A stretch of 35,324 nucleotides of DNA from assembly GCA_937898715.1 (NCBI GenBank), contig CALEKA010000018.1:1-35324 (forward strand), written 5' to 3'. The notes beneath the pieces are model-generated. The model saw only the letters and a list, made by a program, of their open reading frames with translations, had not been told where the DNA came from and searched no databases. Source of the DNA: an uncultured Prevotella sp. Lineage in GTDB: Bacteria > Bacteroidota > Bacteroidia > Bacteroidales > Bacteroidaceae. Position numbers and translations under genes: made by a program. Shown in pieces: positions 1 through 7,759 of the stretch. Position 1 is the stretch's first letter; every line of letters starts with the position of its first letter.

Positions 1-161
1 AGATGGACTTTGGCTTATTTGTTTCTACAATACGGCTTGTATGGGATGCTTACTTAATAGCCCGCAACGTGTCACCTACAGACATCACCGATCCTTGTGC
101 AAGGACTCATGACCAAACACCGCTGCCAGCGGATTGCCAACGTCAAGAATCCAATCATTAG
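1..161 (+). CDS. 3' end of an unidentified protein (partial at window edge)
   Basis: A reading frame enters from the left edge and stays open to a TAG at 159-161, giving a C-terminal tail of about 52 residues that includes FGLFVSTIRLVWDAYLIARN. The codon use resembles the housekeeping genes to the right, and no competing frame in this stretch looks better. The tail has a hydrophobic start and a polar end (PTDITDPCARTHDQTPLPAD), as in the cytoplasmic tail of a membrane protein. I do not recognise the family. The upstream part lies outside the window, so start and function cannot be given. It could also be a chance open frame. Confidence 0.4.
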   Translation, partial: MDFGLFVSTIRLVWDAYLIARNVSPTDITDPCARTHDQTPLPADCQRQESNH

Positions 162-733
162 TATACTTATGTTTTCTCTAAAAAAAGTCTTTTTTTATCT
201 CGTGGGTATGTATGCATTAATCTATGCTTTTGTAGAGGTCAAATCGTCTGTTGAAGAGCGTGCATGTTGGCGTACACCGACCGGTGTACGTGCGTACACC
301 GACCGAAGCTCATGCGTACACCGACCGAAGCTCGTGCGTACACCGACTGGTGTACGCCAACATGAAAGAGCATCTTCGCATAACTTTGGAGAGCATCTTC
401 GCATAACCTGCTTCCTATCTTTGCATTAACATTAAGATAAGCAACTTAAGTTCTCTCTAAAGAAAGTCTTCTTTATCTCGTGGGCATGTGATAAGGTATT
501 CACATCTTAATTTCGGATTTATCAAAACGGGCGAATGCAATCAAGCTTGCTTGAATTACTGAGACACAGCCGACGATGACGATAAAAGCCTATGATTTCC
601 ATAGACCGAGGCAACGCCTTGGAGTGAATTTGAACAAGAAGAATGCGCCCTGTAAGGGCAAAAGCATTCTCCTCCTCAGCATCAGAACATTTTAGGAAAA
701 GTATTGCAACTATTTCGTTCTTAAAGACAAAAG
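162..733. other. Noncoding, repeat-rich spacer
   Basis: No convincing gene is seen. The stretch holds an imperfect direct repeat of about 39 bases (173-211 and 451-489, both with AAAGTCTT and CTCGTGGG), a 22-bp tandem array inside an inverted repeat (263-364), and two copies of GAGCATCTTCGCATAAC at 368-384 and 391-407, spaced 23 bases apart. Open frames here (for example 97-429 plus, 522-755 minus) are low-complexity or unlike any family. Confidence 0.6.
263..364. repeat. Four 22-bp tandem repeats inside a 16-bp inverted repeat
   Basis: The unit begins GCGTACACCGA and starts at 270, 292, 314 and 336, exactly 22 bases apart. The two middle copies end in CCGAAGCTC plus two bases, while the outer two end in GGTGTACG, making each outer copy a near-palindrome. 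The block is bounded by a perfect 16-bp inverted repeat: CATGTTGGCGTACACC at 263-278 and its complement at 349-364. The spacing equals about two helical turns. There are no unique spacers, so it is not a CRISPR array. Confidence 0.85.
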
Positions 734-778
734 AAAACCGCCAATAATCAACCATACGAGTTGATTATCAGCGGTTTT
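734..778 (-). terminator. Hairpin terminator downstream of tRNA-Pro
   Basis: A 19-bp stem with two mismatches (AAAACCGC...AATCAAC at 734-752, complement at 760-778, loop CATACGA) starts 10 bases past the 3' end of tRNA-Pro. It is A-rich at one end and T-rich at the other, so it could stop transcripts from either side. Its closest user is the tRNA on the minus strand. Confidence 0.7.
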
Positions 779-787
779 CTACCTTCG

Positions 788-862
788 TCGGGGCGACGGG
801 ATTCGAACCCACGACCCCCTGCTCCCAAAGCAGGTGCGCTAACCGGACTGCGCTACGCCCCG
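788..862 (-). tRNA. tRNA-Pro (TGG anticodon)
   Basis: Read on the minus strand, a 75-base cloverleaf is complete. The acceptor stem is CGGGGCG/CGCCCCG with discriminator A; the D arm holds AGTCCGGTTAGC; the anticodon stem-loop is CCTGC-TTTGGGA-GCAGG with anticodon TGG; the T arm has GTGGGTTCGAATCCC. CCA is not encoded, which is usual in this phylum. A consensus promoter lies just upstream (899-929) and a hairpin terminator just downstream. Confidence 0.95.
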
Positions 863-898
863 AAGGATGGGAAGCTATGTCTGTTTCCAAAAGTGGTG

Positions 899-929
899 CA
901 AAGGTAATAATTCTTTTGAAAATGGCAAA
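899..929 (-). promoter_or_regulatory. Bacteroidetes -33/-7 promoter of tRNA-Pro
   Basis: On the minus strand TTTG (926-929) is followed after 19 bases by TACCTTTG (899-906), matching TTTG/TAnnTTTG. It sits about 37 bases before the tRNA 5' end. Confidence 0.75.
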
Positions 930-940
930 ATAATAGAAGC

Positions 941-1029
941 AAAATGTTGATTCGAATGCAAAATGTTGATTTGAATGCAAAATGTTGATTCGAATGCAAA
1001 ATGTTGATTCGAATGCAAAATGCTGATCG
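941..1029. repeat. 19-bp tandem repeat, about 4.7 copies
   Basis: The unit AAAATGTTGATTCGAATGC begins at 941, 960, 979, 998 and 1017 (last copy partial). Copies differ by single bases (TTC/TTT, GTTG/GCTG). The array lies between the tRNA-Pro and map promoters, which diverge. Minus-strand frames through it (853-1131, 875-1072) encode only the repeated string NQHFAF-like residues and are artefacts of the repeat. Confidence 0.9.
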
Positions 1030-1078
1030 TTTCAATCGATGCAATCTTGAGCAGAATGAAAAGTTTTCGCACTTTCCT

Positions 1079-1109
1079 TTTGCACTTCGCTTGTCATGAA
1101 GTAACTTTG
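1079..1109 (+). promoter_or_regulatory. Bacteroidetes -33/-7 promoter of map
   Basis: TTTG (1079-1082), 19 bases, then TAACTTTG (1102-1109): a full match to the phylum consensus, with the map start codon 36 bases further on. Confidence 0.8.
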
Positions 1110-1145
1110 CAGTGAAATGGCTAAGTGCCACTCCGAATATAGAAT

Positions 1146-2003
1146 ATGTTCAAGACAAGAAAGAGAAATTGGTCTATCCCCAAAGGACAAGAGCCAACAG
1201 AATTTGATAAACGCATTCTGAGCTATCAGAACAGAGGCGAACTCGTTCCCACACGTAAACTCATTAAGACGCCCGAACAGATCGAAGGCATCAAGCGTTC
1301 ATGTGAAGTCAACACTGGCGTGCTCGACCTCGTAGAAGCTGAGATCCATGCTGGCATGAGTACAGCAGAAATTGATAAGTTGGTATACGATTTCACCATT
1401 GCTCACGGAGCTATCCCCGCCCCACTCAACTACGAAGGATTTCCCAAGAGTGTGTGTACAAGTATCAACGAAGTTGTATGTCATGGCATACCCTCTGAAT
1501 ATGAGATATTGGAGGAAGGCGACATAATCAATGTAGATGTAAGTACTATTCTTGACGGATATTATAGCGATGCCTCGCGCATGTTTATTATCGGTCAGAC
1601 AACTCCCGAGAAGGAAAAGCTTGTACGCGTCACAAAGGAATGCTTAGAGATTGGTGCTGAAGCTGCAAAGCCTTGGGGCTTTGTGGGCGACATAGGCAAG
1701 GCCATCGAGAAGCACGCTCGCAAGAACGGATTCAGCGTGGTACGCGATCTGTGCGGACACGGTGTTGGATTAGAGTTTCACGAAGAGCCAGAAGTTGACC
1801 ACTACAATACGCATCGCCACGGCATGTTGCTCGTACCGGGCATGGTATTTACCATCGAGCCTATGATCAATATGGGCGATTGGCACGTATTCATCGATGA
1901 AGAGGATGGTTGGACCGTAGTGACCGAAGACGAGCTTCCCTCAGCTCAATGGGAGCACACCTTCTTGATGACAGAGAACGGACTTGAAATCCTTACCCAC
2001 TGA
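1146..2003 (+). CDS. map: Type I methionine aminopeptidase
   Basis: This 285-residue cytoplasmic enzyme removes the initiator methionine from new proteins. All five metal ligands of the pita-bread fold are visible: D131 (NVDV), D142 (SDASR), H205 (CGHGVG), E238 (IEPM) and E270 (QWEHT). H113 in VCHG is the expected substrate-contacting histidine. About 40 basic and polar residues precede the catalytic domain, so it is slightly longer than the 264-residue E. coli enzyme. ATG at 1146 follows a consensus promoter at 1079-1109 with no Shine-Dalgarno. tsaD starts 25 bases after the stop, so the two are probably co-transcribed. Confidence 0.95.
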   Translation: MFKTRKRNWSIPKGQEPTEFDKRILSYQNRGELVPTRKLIKTPEQIEGIKRSCEVNTGVLDLVEAEIHAGMSTAEIDKLVYDFTIAHGAIPAPLNYEGFPKSVCTSINEVVCHGIPSEYEILEEGDIINVDVSTILDGYYSDASRMFIIGQTTPEKEKLVRVTKECLEIGAEAAKPWGFVGDIGKAIEKHARKNGFSVVRDLCGHGVGLEFHEEPEVDHYNTHRHGMLLVPGMVFTIEPMINMGDWHVFIDEEDGWTVVTEDELPSAQWEHTFLMTENGLEILTH

Positions 2004-2028
2004 TCTTCCAATCACTCACATATATATA

Positions 2029-3087
2029 ATGAATACTCATTCCGAACAACATACAGCCCCACAGCCTGCTAAAGCATGCATCTTGGCCATAGAGTCGAGT
2101 TGCGACGACACATCTGCTGCCGTGCTACGCGATGGTTTCTTGTTAAGCAATGTCACAGCGAGCCAAGCTGTGCACAAGGCATACGGAGGTGTTGTGCCCG
2201 AACTCGCTTCAAGAGCACACCAGCAAAATATTGTGCCTGTGGTAGACCAAGCACTAAAGCAAGCTGGCGTGACGAAAGAAGAGCTCTCTGCCGTGGCCGT
2301 CACATTAGGTCCGGGCCTTATGGGATCACTCCTCGTGGGCGTTTCATTCGCCAAAGGATTGGCCACCTCGCTCGGTGTACCTCTAATCGAGGCTAACCAC
2401 TTGCAAGGACACATACTTGCCCACTTCATTCAGACACACGATGATGAGCACAAAGTACCTCCCTACCCCTTCCTTTGTCTGCTCGTAAGCGGTGGTAATT
2501 CACAGATTGTCAAGGTAAAGGCCTATAACGATTTAGAGATACTCGGTCAGACCATCGACGATGCTGCTGGCGAAGCTATGGACAAATGCTCCAAGGTGAT
2601 GGGATTCGGCTACCCTGGCGGCCCAATCATCGACAAGCTTGCTCGTCAAGGTGACGCCCATGCATACAACTTTGCCAAGCCCAATATTGCAGGATTAGAT
2701 TATAGTTTCTCTGGTCTCAAGACCTCATTCCTCTACTTCCTGCGCGACCAAATCAAGACAGATCCCGACTTCGTAGAGCATCACAAGGAAGACCTCGCTG
2801 CATCACTTGAACGCACCATCGTGGAGATTCTGATGAAGAAACTCGACTTAGCTGTGAAGCAAACAGGCATCAAGCACGTTGCTCTCTCAGGAGGTGTATC
2901 TGCCAACACTGGCTTGCGCAATGCATTTAAAGAGCGTGCCGAAAAGCGCGGATGGGACATCTATATTCCCCGTTTCTCATACACCACAGACAATGCCGCT
3001 ATGATAGCCATTACGGGCTATTTCAAATATCTCGACAAAGACTTCTGTCCGATAGACAAGCCAGCCTATTCGCGCACAGTGCTTTAA
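2029..3087 (+). CDS. tsaD: tRNA N6-threonylcarbamoyladenosine transferase TsaD
   Basis: TsaD is the catalytic subunit that transfers the threonylcarbamoyl group to A37 of ANN-decoding tRNAs, working with TsaB and TsaE in the cytoplasm. The ASKHA-fold signature ILAIESSCDDTS opens the protein, the metal-binding NHLQGH (H124, H128 from the chosen start) is intact, and the C-terminal TTDNAAM carries the third ligand. The frame is open from 1984, overlapping map, but ATG at 2029 gives the conserved N-terminus after a short leader and a 352-residue protein, close to the 337 of E. coli. It follows map by 25 bases. Confidence 0.95.
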   Translation: MNTHSEQHTAPQPAKACILAIESSCDDTSAAVLRDGFLLSNVTASQAVHKAYGGVVPELASRAHQQNIVPVVDQALKQAGVTKEELSAVAVTLGPGLMGSLLVGVSFAKGLATSLGVPLIEANHLQGHILAHFIQTHDDEHKVPPYPFLCLLVSGGNSQIVKVKAYNDLEILGQTIDDAAGEAMDKCSKVMGFGYPGGPIIDKLARQGDAHAYNFAKPNIAGLDYSFSGLKTSFLYFLRDQIKTDPDFVEHHKEDLAASLERTIVEILMKKLDLAVKQTGIKHVALSGGVSANTGLRNAFKERAEKRGWDIYIPRFSYTTDNAAMIAITGYFKYLDKDFCPIDKPAYSRTVL

Positions 3088-3236
3088 GACGAGAGACACG
3101 TTAAAAGGAATTTACAATGTAGGAATGTAGCACACGAGCACGCACTCTATTATAGTTTAGCCCCTCTATTCTATGCGGTGTACTCTCTATCAGCTATAAT
3201 GCCTCACCCTTAATACTTAGAACAAATACGAATCAT

Positions 3237-3761
3237 ATGGATTTAGATCTGAAACTTGTAAGCAAAGAAATCAACGAAATCATGTGGCGTGAGAGCAAGA
3301 CTCTCGCTACTGCAGAAAGTTGCACCGCTGGCCGCATAGCCAGCGTGATCACCGCCGTGCCGGGCAGTTCAAACTATTATAAAGGTGGCCTCGTATGCTA
3401 CGCCGATGAGGTAAAGGAAAACCTTCTTGGTGTTGATCCCAAGGTGATAGAAGAGCAGACTCCCGTCTGCGAAGACGTGGTACGCCAAATGGTAATTGGT
3501 GCCAATAAATTATTCAATACCGACTACGCCGTAGCTATCAGCGGCTACGCTGGTCCTGGCGGTCCTGATGGTGGAAAGAGCGGTGTAATCGTAGGCACTA
3601 TCTGGATAGCAGTGGGTAATGCCGATAAGATCGTTACTCGCATGATAGAAGAAGACAATGGTCGCGACAAGAACCTTGCCTCTGCCACCTCTGCTGCCAT
3701 GCACATGCTCCTCGACTACATCAAGGGCGAAGAGACTACAGACGAAGCTACTGAAGCTTAA
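3237..3761 (+). CDS. CinA C-terminal domain protein (nicotinamide-nucleotide amidase, PncC type)
   Basis: This 174-residue protein consists of the CinA C-terminal amidohydrolase domain alone. Family members such as PncC deamidate nicotinamide mononucleotide in the pyridine nucleotide salvage cycle. The signature ATAESCTAGRIAS lies at residues 24-36, with the catalytic serine in AESCTAG, and AISGYAGPGGPDGG at about 101-114. The N-terminal molybdopterin-like domain of full-length CinA is absent, as in E. coli PncC. A 149-base gap separates it from tsaD and a strong hairpin terminator follows at 3810. The domain call is firm; the exact substrate is by family. Confidence 0.9.
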   Translation: MDLDLKLVSKEINEIMWRESKTLATAESCTAGRIASVITAVPGSSNYYKGGLVCYADEVKENLLGVDPKVIEEQTPVCEDVVRQMVIGANKLFNTDYAVAISGYAGPGGPDGGKSGVIVGTIWIAVGNADKIVTRMIEEDNGRDKNLASATSAAMHMLLDYIKGEETTDEATEA

Positions 3762-3809
3762 TCGTCAGTAAACGTAGAAGCTGAAATTACAGCTTCACTC
3801 ATACAAATG

Positions 3810-3850
3810 AAGCATCTCCATACCTTCTAAGGATTATGGAGATGCTTTTC
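3810..3850 (+). terminator. Strong intrinsic terminator after the cinA-type gene
   Basis: A perfect 13-bp stem (AAGCATCTCCATA at 3810-3822, complement at 3835-3847) with a 12-base loop, followed by TTC. It lies 49 bases past the stop codon and closes the map-tsaD-cinA run. Confidence 0.85.
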
Positions 3851-3867
3851 TGTATACTATACCCATT

Positions 3868-3889
3868 GGCGGATTTCTTGGTTGACGGG
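3868..3889. repeat. Dispersed 22-bp motif, copy 1
   Basis: GGCGGATTTCTTGGTTGACG plus GG recurs with one change at 20565-20586 and in shortened form (TTCTTAGTTGACGGGG) near 14511-14526. Each copy is in a spacer. Here it is followed by three closely spaced GTTAAC hexamers (3888-3911). Confidence 0.7.
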
Positions 3890-4049
3890 TTAACAAGTTA
3901 ACAGGTTAACAAGTAAATAGGTCTTAGACTACATGTTTCGTTAAAAAAGAATGGTTGGACTCGACGAGCATGCCTGTTCACCTGTTAACTTATCAACTCG
4001 TTTACAAATTCCACCAACGCGTACACTATTATTTATGTTACGGAATGTC

Positions 4050-5609
4050 CTATCCTATCTTCCATTCCAAGGTGTTCACCTCATCCTTCAAGCAGAAGTT
4101 CATGCCCACCTTTACAATCTTCTTGCCTTTCATCTTGAAAGCATCGGCATAATGTCTCTGTTCGATCTGTGCCAATGCTTCTTCTACGCTTTTATTCAAC
4201 TTCAGTTCCATCACGTAGATGGTATCGGCGGTCTCAAGCGTGATGTCTATACGTCCCTTTGCTGTGTGCTGCTCCACCTGGATGTTGTAGCTTGTCAGTA
4301 AAGCAAAGATAATATAGAACACCTGCTGGTAATGCCCCTCGTAATTGGTATTATCACAATAAGGAATGGTCTCGAGGAAGTCGGCCAATAATTGCATAGC
4401 GCCATTGAGATTGCCATAGTTTAGACAAGCTGAGATGTCTGCTATAACAACTCTTCCTGCATCAATTTCTGGCCCCACATACCCAGGGAGCAGACTATCG
4501 AACAGCCCAACTCTTATCTCCTCATTGGGTATATCAAGCGTATAAACATCCAAACGCTTATCATAGTCCTTAATGGTGAGATAACCACTTTGATAAAGCA
4601 AAGGTGTCAGCGAAATCATCCTTTCTGTTGCTGCGTCAAAGGAAGATTTCTTTGCCCTTATCCTGCCCAATTGAGAGGGTTGCACATTAAATTCTCTCAT
4701 CTTATGAATAAGATACGTCGGTGTGCCCGAACCAAACCAATACGACTCGGTCTTACCATCGGCGAAGCAATTAAGCAAACTATACGGATTGAACACATCG
4801 GGCGACGGCCAGCAGAAGTGGTAACCATCGTAATGAGCCTTCAGTTTCTCTATGGTTTCGTCTTTCGTTAGTTCTAACTTCTTAGCAAGCATCTCTATAT
4901 CCCCATCCATCTGCGTGAGCATCTCTTCCTTTGTAATACCACAAATACTGGCATAAGGCTCATCCATGCTCACATTCTTGATATTATTCAGTTCGCTAAA
5001 GATGCTTAACTGCGAAAACTTGGTAATGCCTGTCAAGAATACAAAGCGAAGCATCGACTCACACCCCTTCAGCGGACTGTAGAAATTGCGCATTGTGTTT
5101 CGCAAAACGTCAAGACTCTCCTTCTCATGCGCAACGTCGAGCAATGGTGCATCATACTCATCTATCAGCACTACCACCTGCTTTCCTGTTTCCTTAAAAA
5201 CGGTTGTTATCAGATTTTTCAAGCGAAGGTTACAGTCTGTACTATTATTGCTATAGCCGAATTTTTCTTCTTGCTCCTTGATGATATCCAACAAGTATCT
5301 GTTCAGTTGCTCATTATCCATATGCTTACCCAGACTCATGTCGAAGTGCAGCACAGGATAAGCCTTCCATTCCTTCTCCAACTTCTCTATTGCAAGCCCA
5401 TCAAAGAGTTCTTTCTTTCCTTCAAAGTAACTCTGAAAAGTTGATACAAGCAATGACTTTCCAAAACGACGCGGTCGACTCAAGAAGAAATACGTACCAT
5501 CTGTATGCGTCATACGATAGATATACTCCGTCTTGTCTACATAGAATTTATCTTCCTTGCGAATACGCTCGAATGTCTGTATGCCTATGGGGTATAATTT
5601 CCTTGTCAT
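4050..5609 (-). CDS. AAA-ATPase-like protein with C-terminal PD-(D/E)XK nuclease domain
   Basis: A 519-residue protein of the family common and often multicopy in Bacteroidetes (AAA-ATPase-like plus PD-(D/E)XK, formerly DUF1703). The N-terminal NTPase has the family's unusual Walker A SRPRRFGKS (residues 44-52) and a Walker B VVVLIDEYD (145-153). The C-terminal region shows a nuclease-type core: D455 in GRIDIT and E468-L-K470 in VMELKL. Members are proposed to act on nucleic acids, but the biological role is unknown. No membrane segment or signal peptide is seen. It stands alone next to a recombinase, between two housekeeping blocks, which fits an acquired segment. Confidence 0.9.
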   Translation of the reverse strand: MTRKLYPIGIQTFERIRKEDKFYVDKTEYIYRMTHTDGTYFFLSRPRRFGKSLLVSTFQSYFEGKKELFDGLAIEKLEKEWKAYPVLHFDMSLGKHMDNEQLNRYLLDIIKEQEEKFGYSNNSTDCNLRLKNLITTVFKETGKQVVVLIDEYDAPLLDVAHEKESLDVLRNTMRNFYSPLKGCESMLRFVFLTGITKFSQLSIFSELNNIKNVSMDEPYASICGITKEEMLTQMDGDIEMLAKKLELTKDETIEKLKAHYDGYHFCWPSPDVFNPYSLLNCFADGKTESYWFGSGTPTYLIHKMREFNVQPSQLGRIRAKKSSFDAATERMISLTPLLYQSGYLTIKDYDKRLDVYTLDIPNEEIRVGLFDSLLPGYVGPEIDAGRVVIADISACLNYGNLNGAMQLLADFLETIPYCDNTNYEGHYQQVFYIIFALLTSYNIQVEQHTAKGRIDITLETADTIYVMELKLNKSVEEALAQIEQRHYADAFKMKGKKIVKVGMNFCLKDEVNTLEWKIG

Positions 5610-5662
5610 AATTATTATAGTGCAGATTATTGGGTAAAAATACTACAATTATCTGAAGTTGC

Positions 5663-5670
5663 CAAAGGTA
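5663..5670 (-). promoter_or_regulatory. Possible -7 box of the AAA-ATPase-like gene
   Basis: TACCTTTG on the minus strand, about 53 bases before the ATG at 5609. No good TTTG is seen 19-21 bases further up, so this is a half-match. Confidence 0.45.
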
Positions 5671-5761
5671 TGAGTAAAATTAACATAGACGCATGTATCC
5701 TTCTCTTCTCTCTTCGTTCTACTCTAATATGGCATCGAGATCAACCTTCGTTAGGCTATCT

Positions 5762-6973
5762 TCAAATCTTTCTCAAGATTTGAGCATTTGCCTTATCCAC
5801 CTCCGAAGCTTGTATGGATTGCAAGTAGATTCGTGTGGTCTGCTCGGAGTCATGACCTAACGCTTCGCTTATTACCGACATGGGTACACAGCTATCCCTG
5901 GCGATGCTTGCCCACGAATGGCGTGCCACATAGAGGGTAAGATTCTCTGTCAGGCCGAGCTTGCAAGCTATCCTTTTCAGATGGTAGCCTATGCGCATTT
6001 GTACGTTGTGGTACGCTTTATTATTGGCTACACCGCCCCGAAGTATGGGGAACAGATATTCTGAATCTGCTGTAGCCGTCTGATAGCGTTCTACCATCTC
6101 TTGCATGATAGGTTCCCATTTTACAGAGAGCGACTGACGCGTTTTGCTGCGCGTATAGTGTAGATAACCACCACGAACATCAGCTTTCCGAAGTTTAGCA
6201 AGATCTATGAATGAAATACCACGCAGGCAAAATGAGAGAACAAACATATCGCGTGCAAAGCATGCCCTTGAGTGAGTCAAATCAAGTTGGCGAATAGCCT
6301 TGATCACATCAATACCAACAGCTCGCTTGCGAGTCTTGTCCACACCTGTATAGACTCGGCGAAAGGGGGCACGATCCTCCACAAGCCCCTTTTCCACAGC
6401 CCGACTGTAGACAGCACGAAGTATGCGCATGTAGAACGAACTCGTGTTTCTGCAGACGCCCCGCACCTTGAGCCACGCCTCATACGAACGCATCATCTGA
6501 GCATCAATCTGGTCGAGCAGAAGACTCCCATCATCCAGAAATCGACTGAAGCTATTAAGCGCTGACTGATAATTGCGCGCCGTGCTGTATTGGCCATTTC
6601 TCTGCATCTCAGAGATGACCGACTGCATGAACGCCACCCACGAGCATTCTTTCGCCATCTGCCGATAAACGCTTACAATGCTATCAGACGAATAAGGTTC
6701 CTGTTTTTTCTCAAAGTTCGCCACGATTCGACAGAGCAATCGATATTCACCTTGAAGCGATTGTATCATACTTGTCAGTTGCCTACTCCCCTCTTCCGTA
6801 CGAGCAGCATCAGGCGTTTTCATATTCCGATTTATCACGTTCCATTCTGAGAGATTCACTCGATACGAAGTAGCTATCTGGCGCGTCAGGCGTCTGTGGA
6901 TAATCTGAAAGTAAATCATGCCCACTTTATCTTGATGAAGGGGAGCTCGGAATTTCATCTTTATACTTGCCAT
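5762..6973 (-). CDS. Tyrosine recombinase / integrase (phage integrase family, Bacteroidetes type)
   Basis: A site-specific recombinase with arm-binding N-terminus, SAM-like core-binding domain (about 110-210) and catalytic domain (about 220-395). From ATG at 6973 the active-site residues are R251 (CLRGIS), K277 (SKTRQS), R351 (ARHSW), H374 (LGHDS) and nucleophile Y383 (TRIYLQS). The usual first histidine of the HxxR box is tyrosine, as is common in Bacteroidetes members. The frame is open to 7024, but ATG 6973 gives the family-typical start MASIKMKF. There is no excisionase, relaxase or structural phage gene beside it, so it may serve a small integrated element or a DNA-inversion switch. Confidence 0.92.
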   Translation of the reverse strand: MASIKMKFRAPLHQDKVGMIYFQIIHRRLTRQIATSYRVNLSEWNVINRNMKTPDAARTEEGSRQLTSMIQSLQGEYRLLCRIVANFEKKQEPYSSDSIVSVYRQMAKECSWVAFMQSVISEMQRNGQYSTARNYQSALNSFSRFLDDGSLLLDQIDAQMMRSYEAWLKVRGVCRNTSSFYMRILRAVYSRAVEKGLVEDRAPFRRVYTGVDKTRKRAVGIDVIKAIRQLDLTHSRACFARDMFVLSFCLRGISFIDLAKLRKADVRGGYLHYTRSKTRQSLSVKWEPIMQEMVERYQTATADSEYLFPILRGGVANNKAYHNVQMRIGYHLKRIACKLGLTENLTLYVARHSWASIARDSCVPMSVISEALGHDSEQTTRIYLQSIQASEVDKANAQILRKI

Positions 6974-7105
6974 GTTTATATATTTATTTGATTGATAATG
7001 ATGTTTCGGATTCAACTTTGCCAATATCTAATCTTGCACGGTTTTGACAGGATCTACAAAGGAGGCTTTCTAAAACCCCAATTGAGAAGCACCCGCATCT
7101 CTCGC

Positions 7106-7123
7106 GTGCGCGCATGCGCGCAC
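7106..7123. repeat. Perfect 18-bp GC-alternating palindrome
   Basis: GTGCGCGCATGCGCGCAC equals its own reverse complement. The alternating purine-pyrimidine run could adopt Z-form or a cruciform, or be a dimeric protein site. Confidence 0.8.
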
Positions 7124-7216
7124 TCAATCGATTTGAGGACCAAAATTAGCTCATCTGTCACTCCTTTTATCGGTAGTGACTAATCTTCAATGAATTACAG
7201 AAAGATGACATGAACA

Positions 7217-7249
7217 TTTGCCTACACTTTGCCTACACTTTGCCTACAC
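7217..7249. repeat. Three direct 11-bp repeats TTTGCCTACAC
   Basis: Exact copies start at 7217, 7228 and 7239, one helical turn apart, about 245 bases upstream of the recombinase start. The core TGCCTACAC recurs at 21139-21147 and inverted at 21195-21203. Confidence 0.8.
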
Positions 7250-7613
7250 TCTATCCGTCGGGATTAGTGGTGGGAACAAGAAATTCTCTTTGGGGGACTA
7301 ATTAAAACTGTTAGGAGGGATAATTGGATTAAGATCAAGGGGTAATAATTCTGAGGGAGGGGCGATGATAGCAAAGTGAGGGACGAGAAGGTTAATTACA
7401 CCATCACAAAGCAATGATTATCAGCACTTTCAATGCAACCAAGTGCAAGATAGATAGCGAGACAATGAGAAAATCGCTGTAACGCGCGCGCGAGGAAGAA
7501 AGAGCTCGTACTGCTTAAGCTCTGCCCCACTCCACACCCTTCGCTATGAGAGACAGGATACGCTCATTTTCAAAGAATAATACACAAAAACTATTTTTCA
7601 GCGTTTTTTTTCG

Positions 7614-7621
7614 TAACTTTG
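7614..7621 (+). promoter_or_regulatory. -7 box, probable ftsY promoter
   Basis: TAACTTTG, preceded by a T-rich stretch in place of a clear TTTG. It lies inside a small inverted repeat, CGTAACT...AGTTACG. The start of ftsY is 138 bases downstream, leaving a leader of about 130 bases. Confidence 0.5.
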
Positions 7622-7759
7622 CATAAGTTACGATGAATGTCCACCTATCGCACGCCATATATACCTTTATATATGCATACAAGCGATGGAGAAACATTCA
7701 GCAATGGGGCACACCACAGCGGAAGCCTCAGCAAGTCACACACCGTTTAACACATTCAC

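Larger units (their letters stand above)
6974..7613. other. Noncoding region upstream of the recombinase
   Basis: About 640 bases with no credible gene. It contains three exact 11-bp repeats, a perfect 18-bp palindrome of alternating purine/pyrimidine, and a second GCGCGCGCG tract near 7482-7493. Base composition shifts along it (A/G-rich runs around 7270-7390). Confidence 0.6.

Noticed and set aside
270..357. Possible CRISPR array
   Set aside because: The units are contiguous with no unique spacers and the repeat is only 22 bases; no cas genes are in the window.
97..429. Open frame of 110 codons on the plus strand
   Set aside because: It runs through the 22-bp array and poly-A/T stretches, has no recognisable domain, and competes with the repeat structure that explains the sequence.
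853..1131. Minus-strand open frames made of repeated NQHFAF-like residues
   Set aside because: They are translations of the 19-bp tandem array; 19 is not a multiple of three, so all frames show the pattern.
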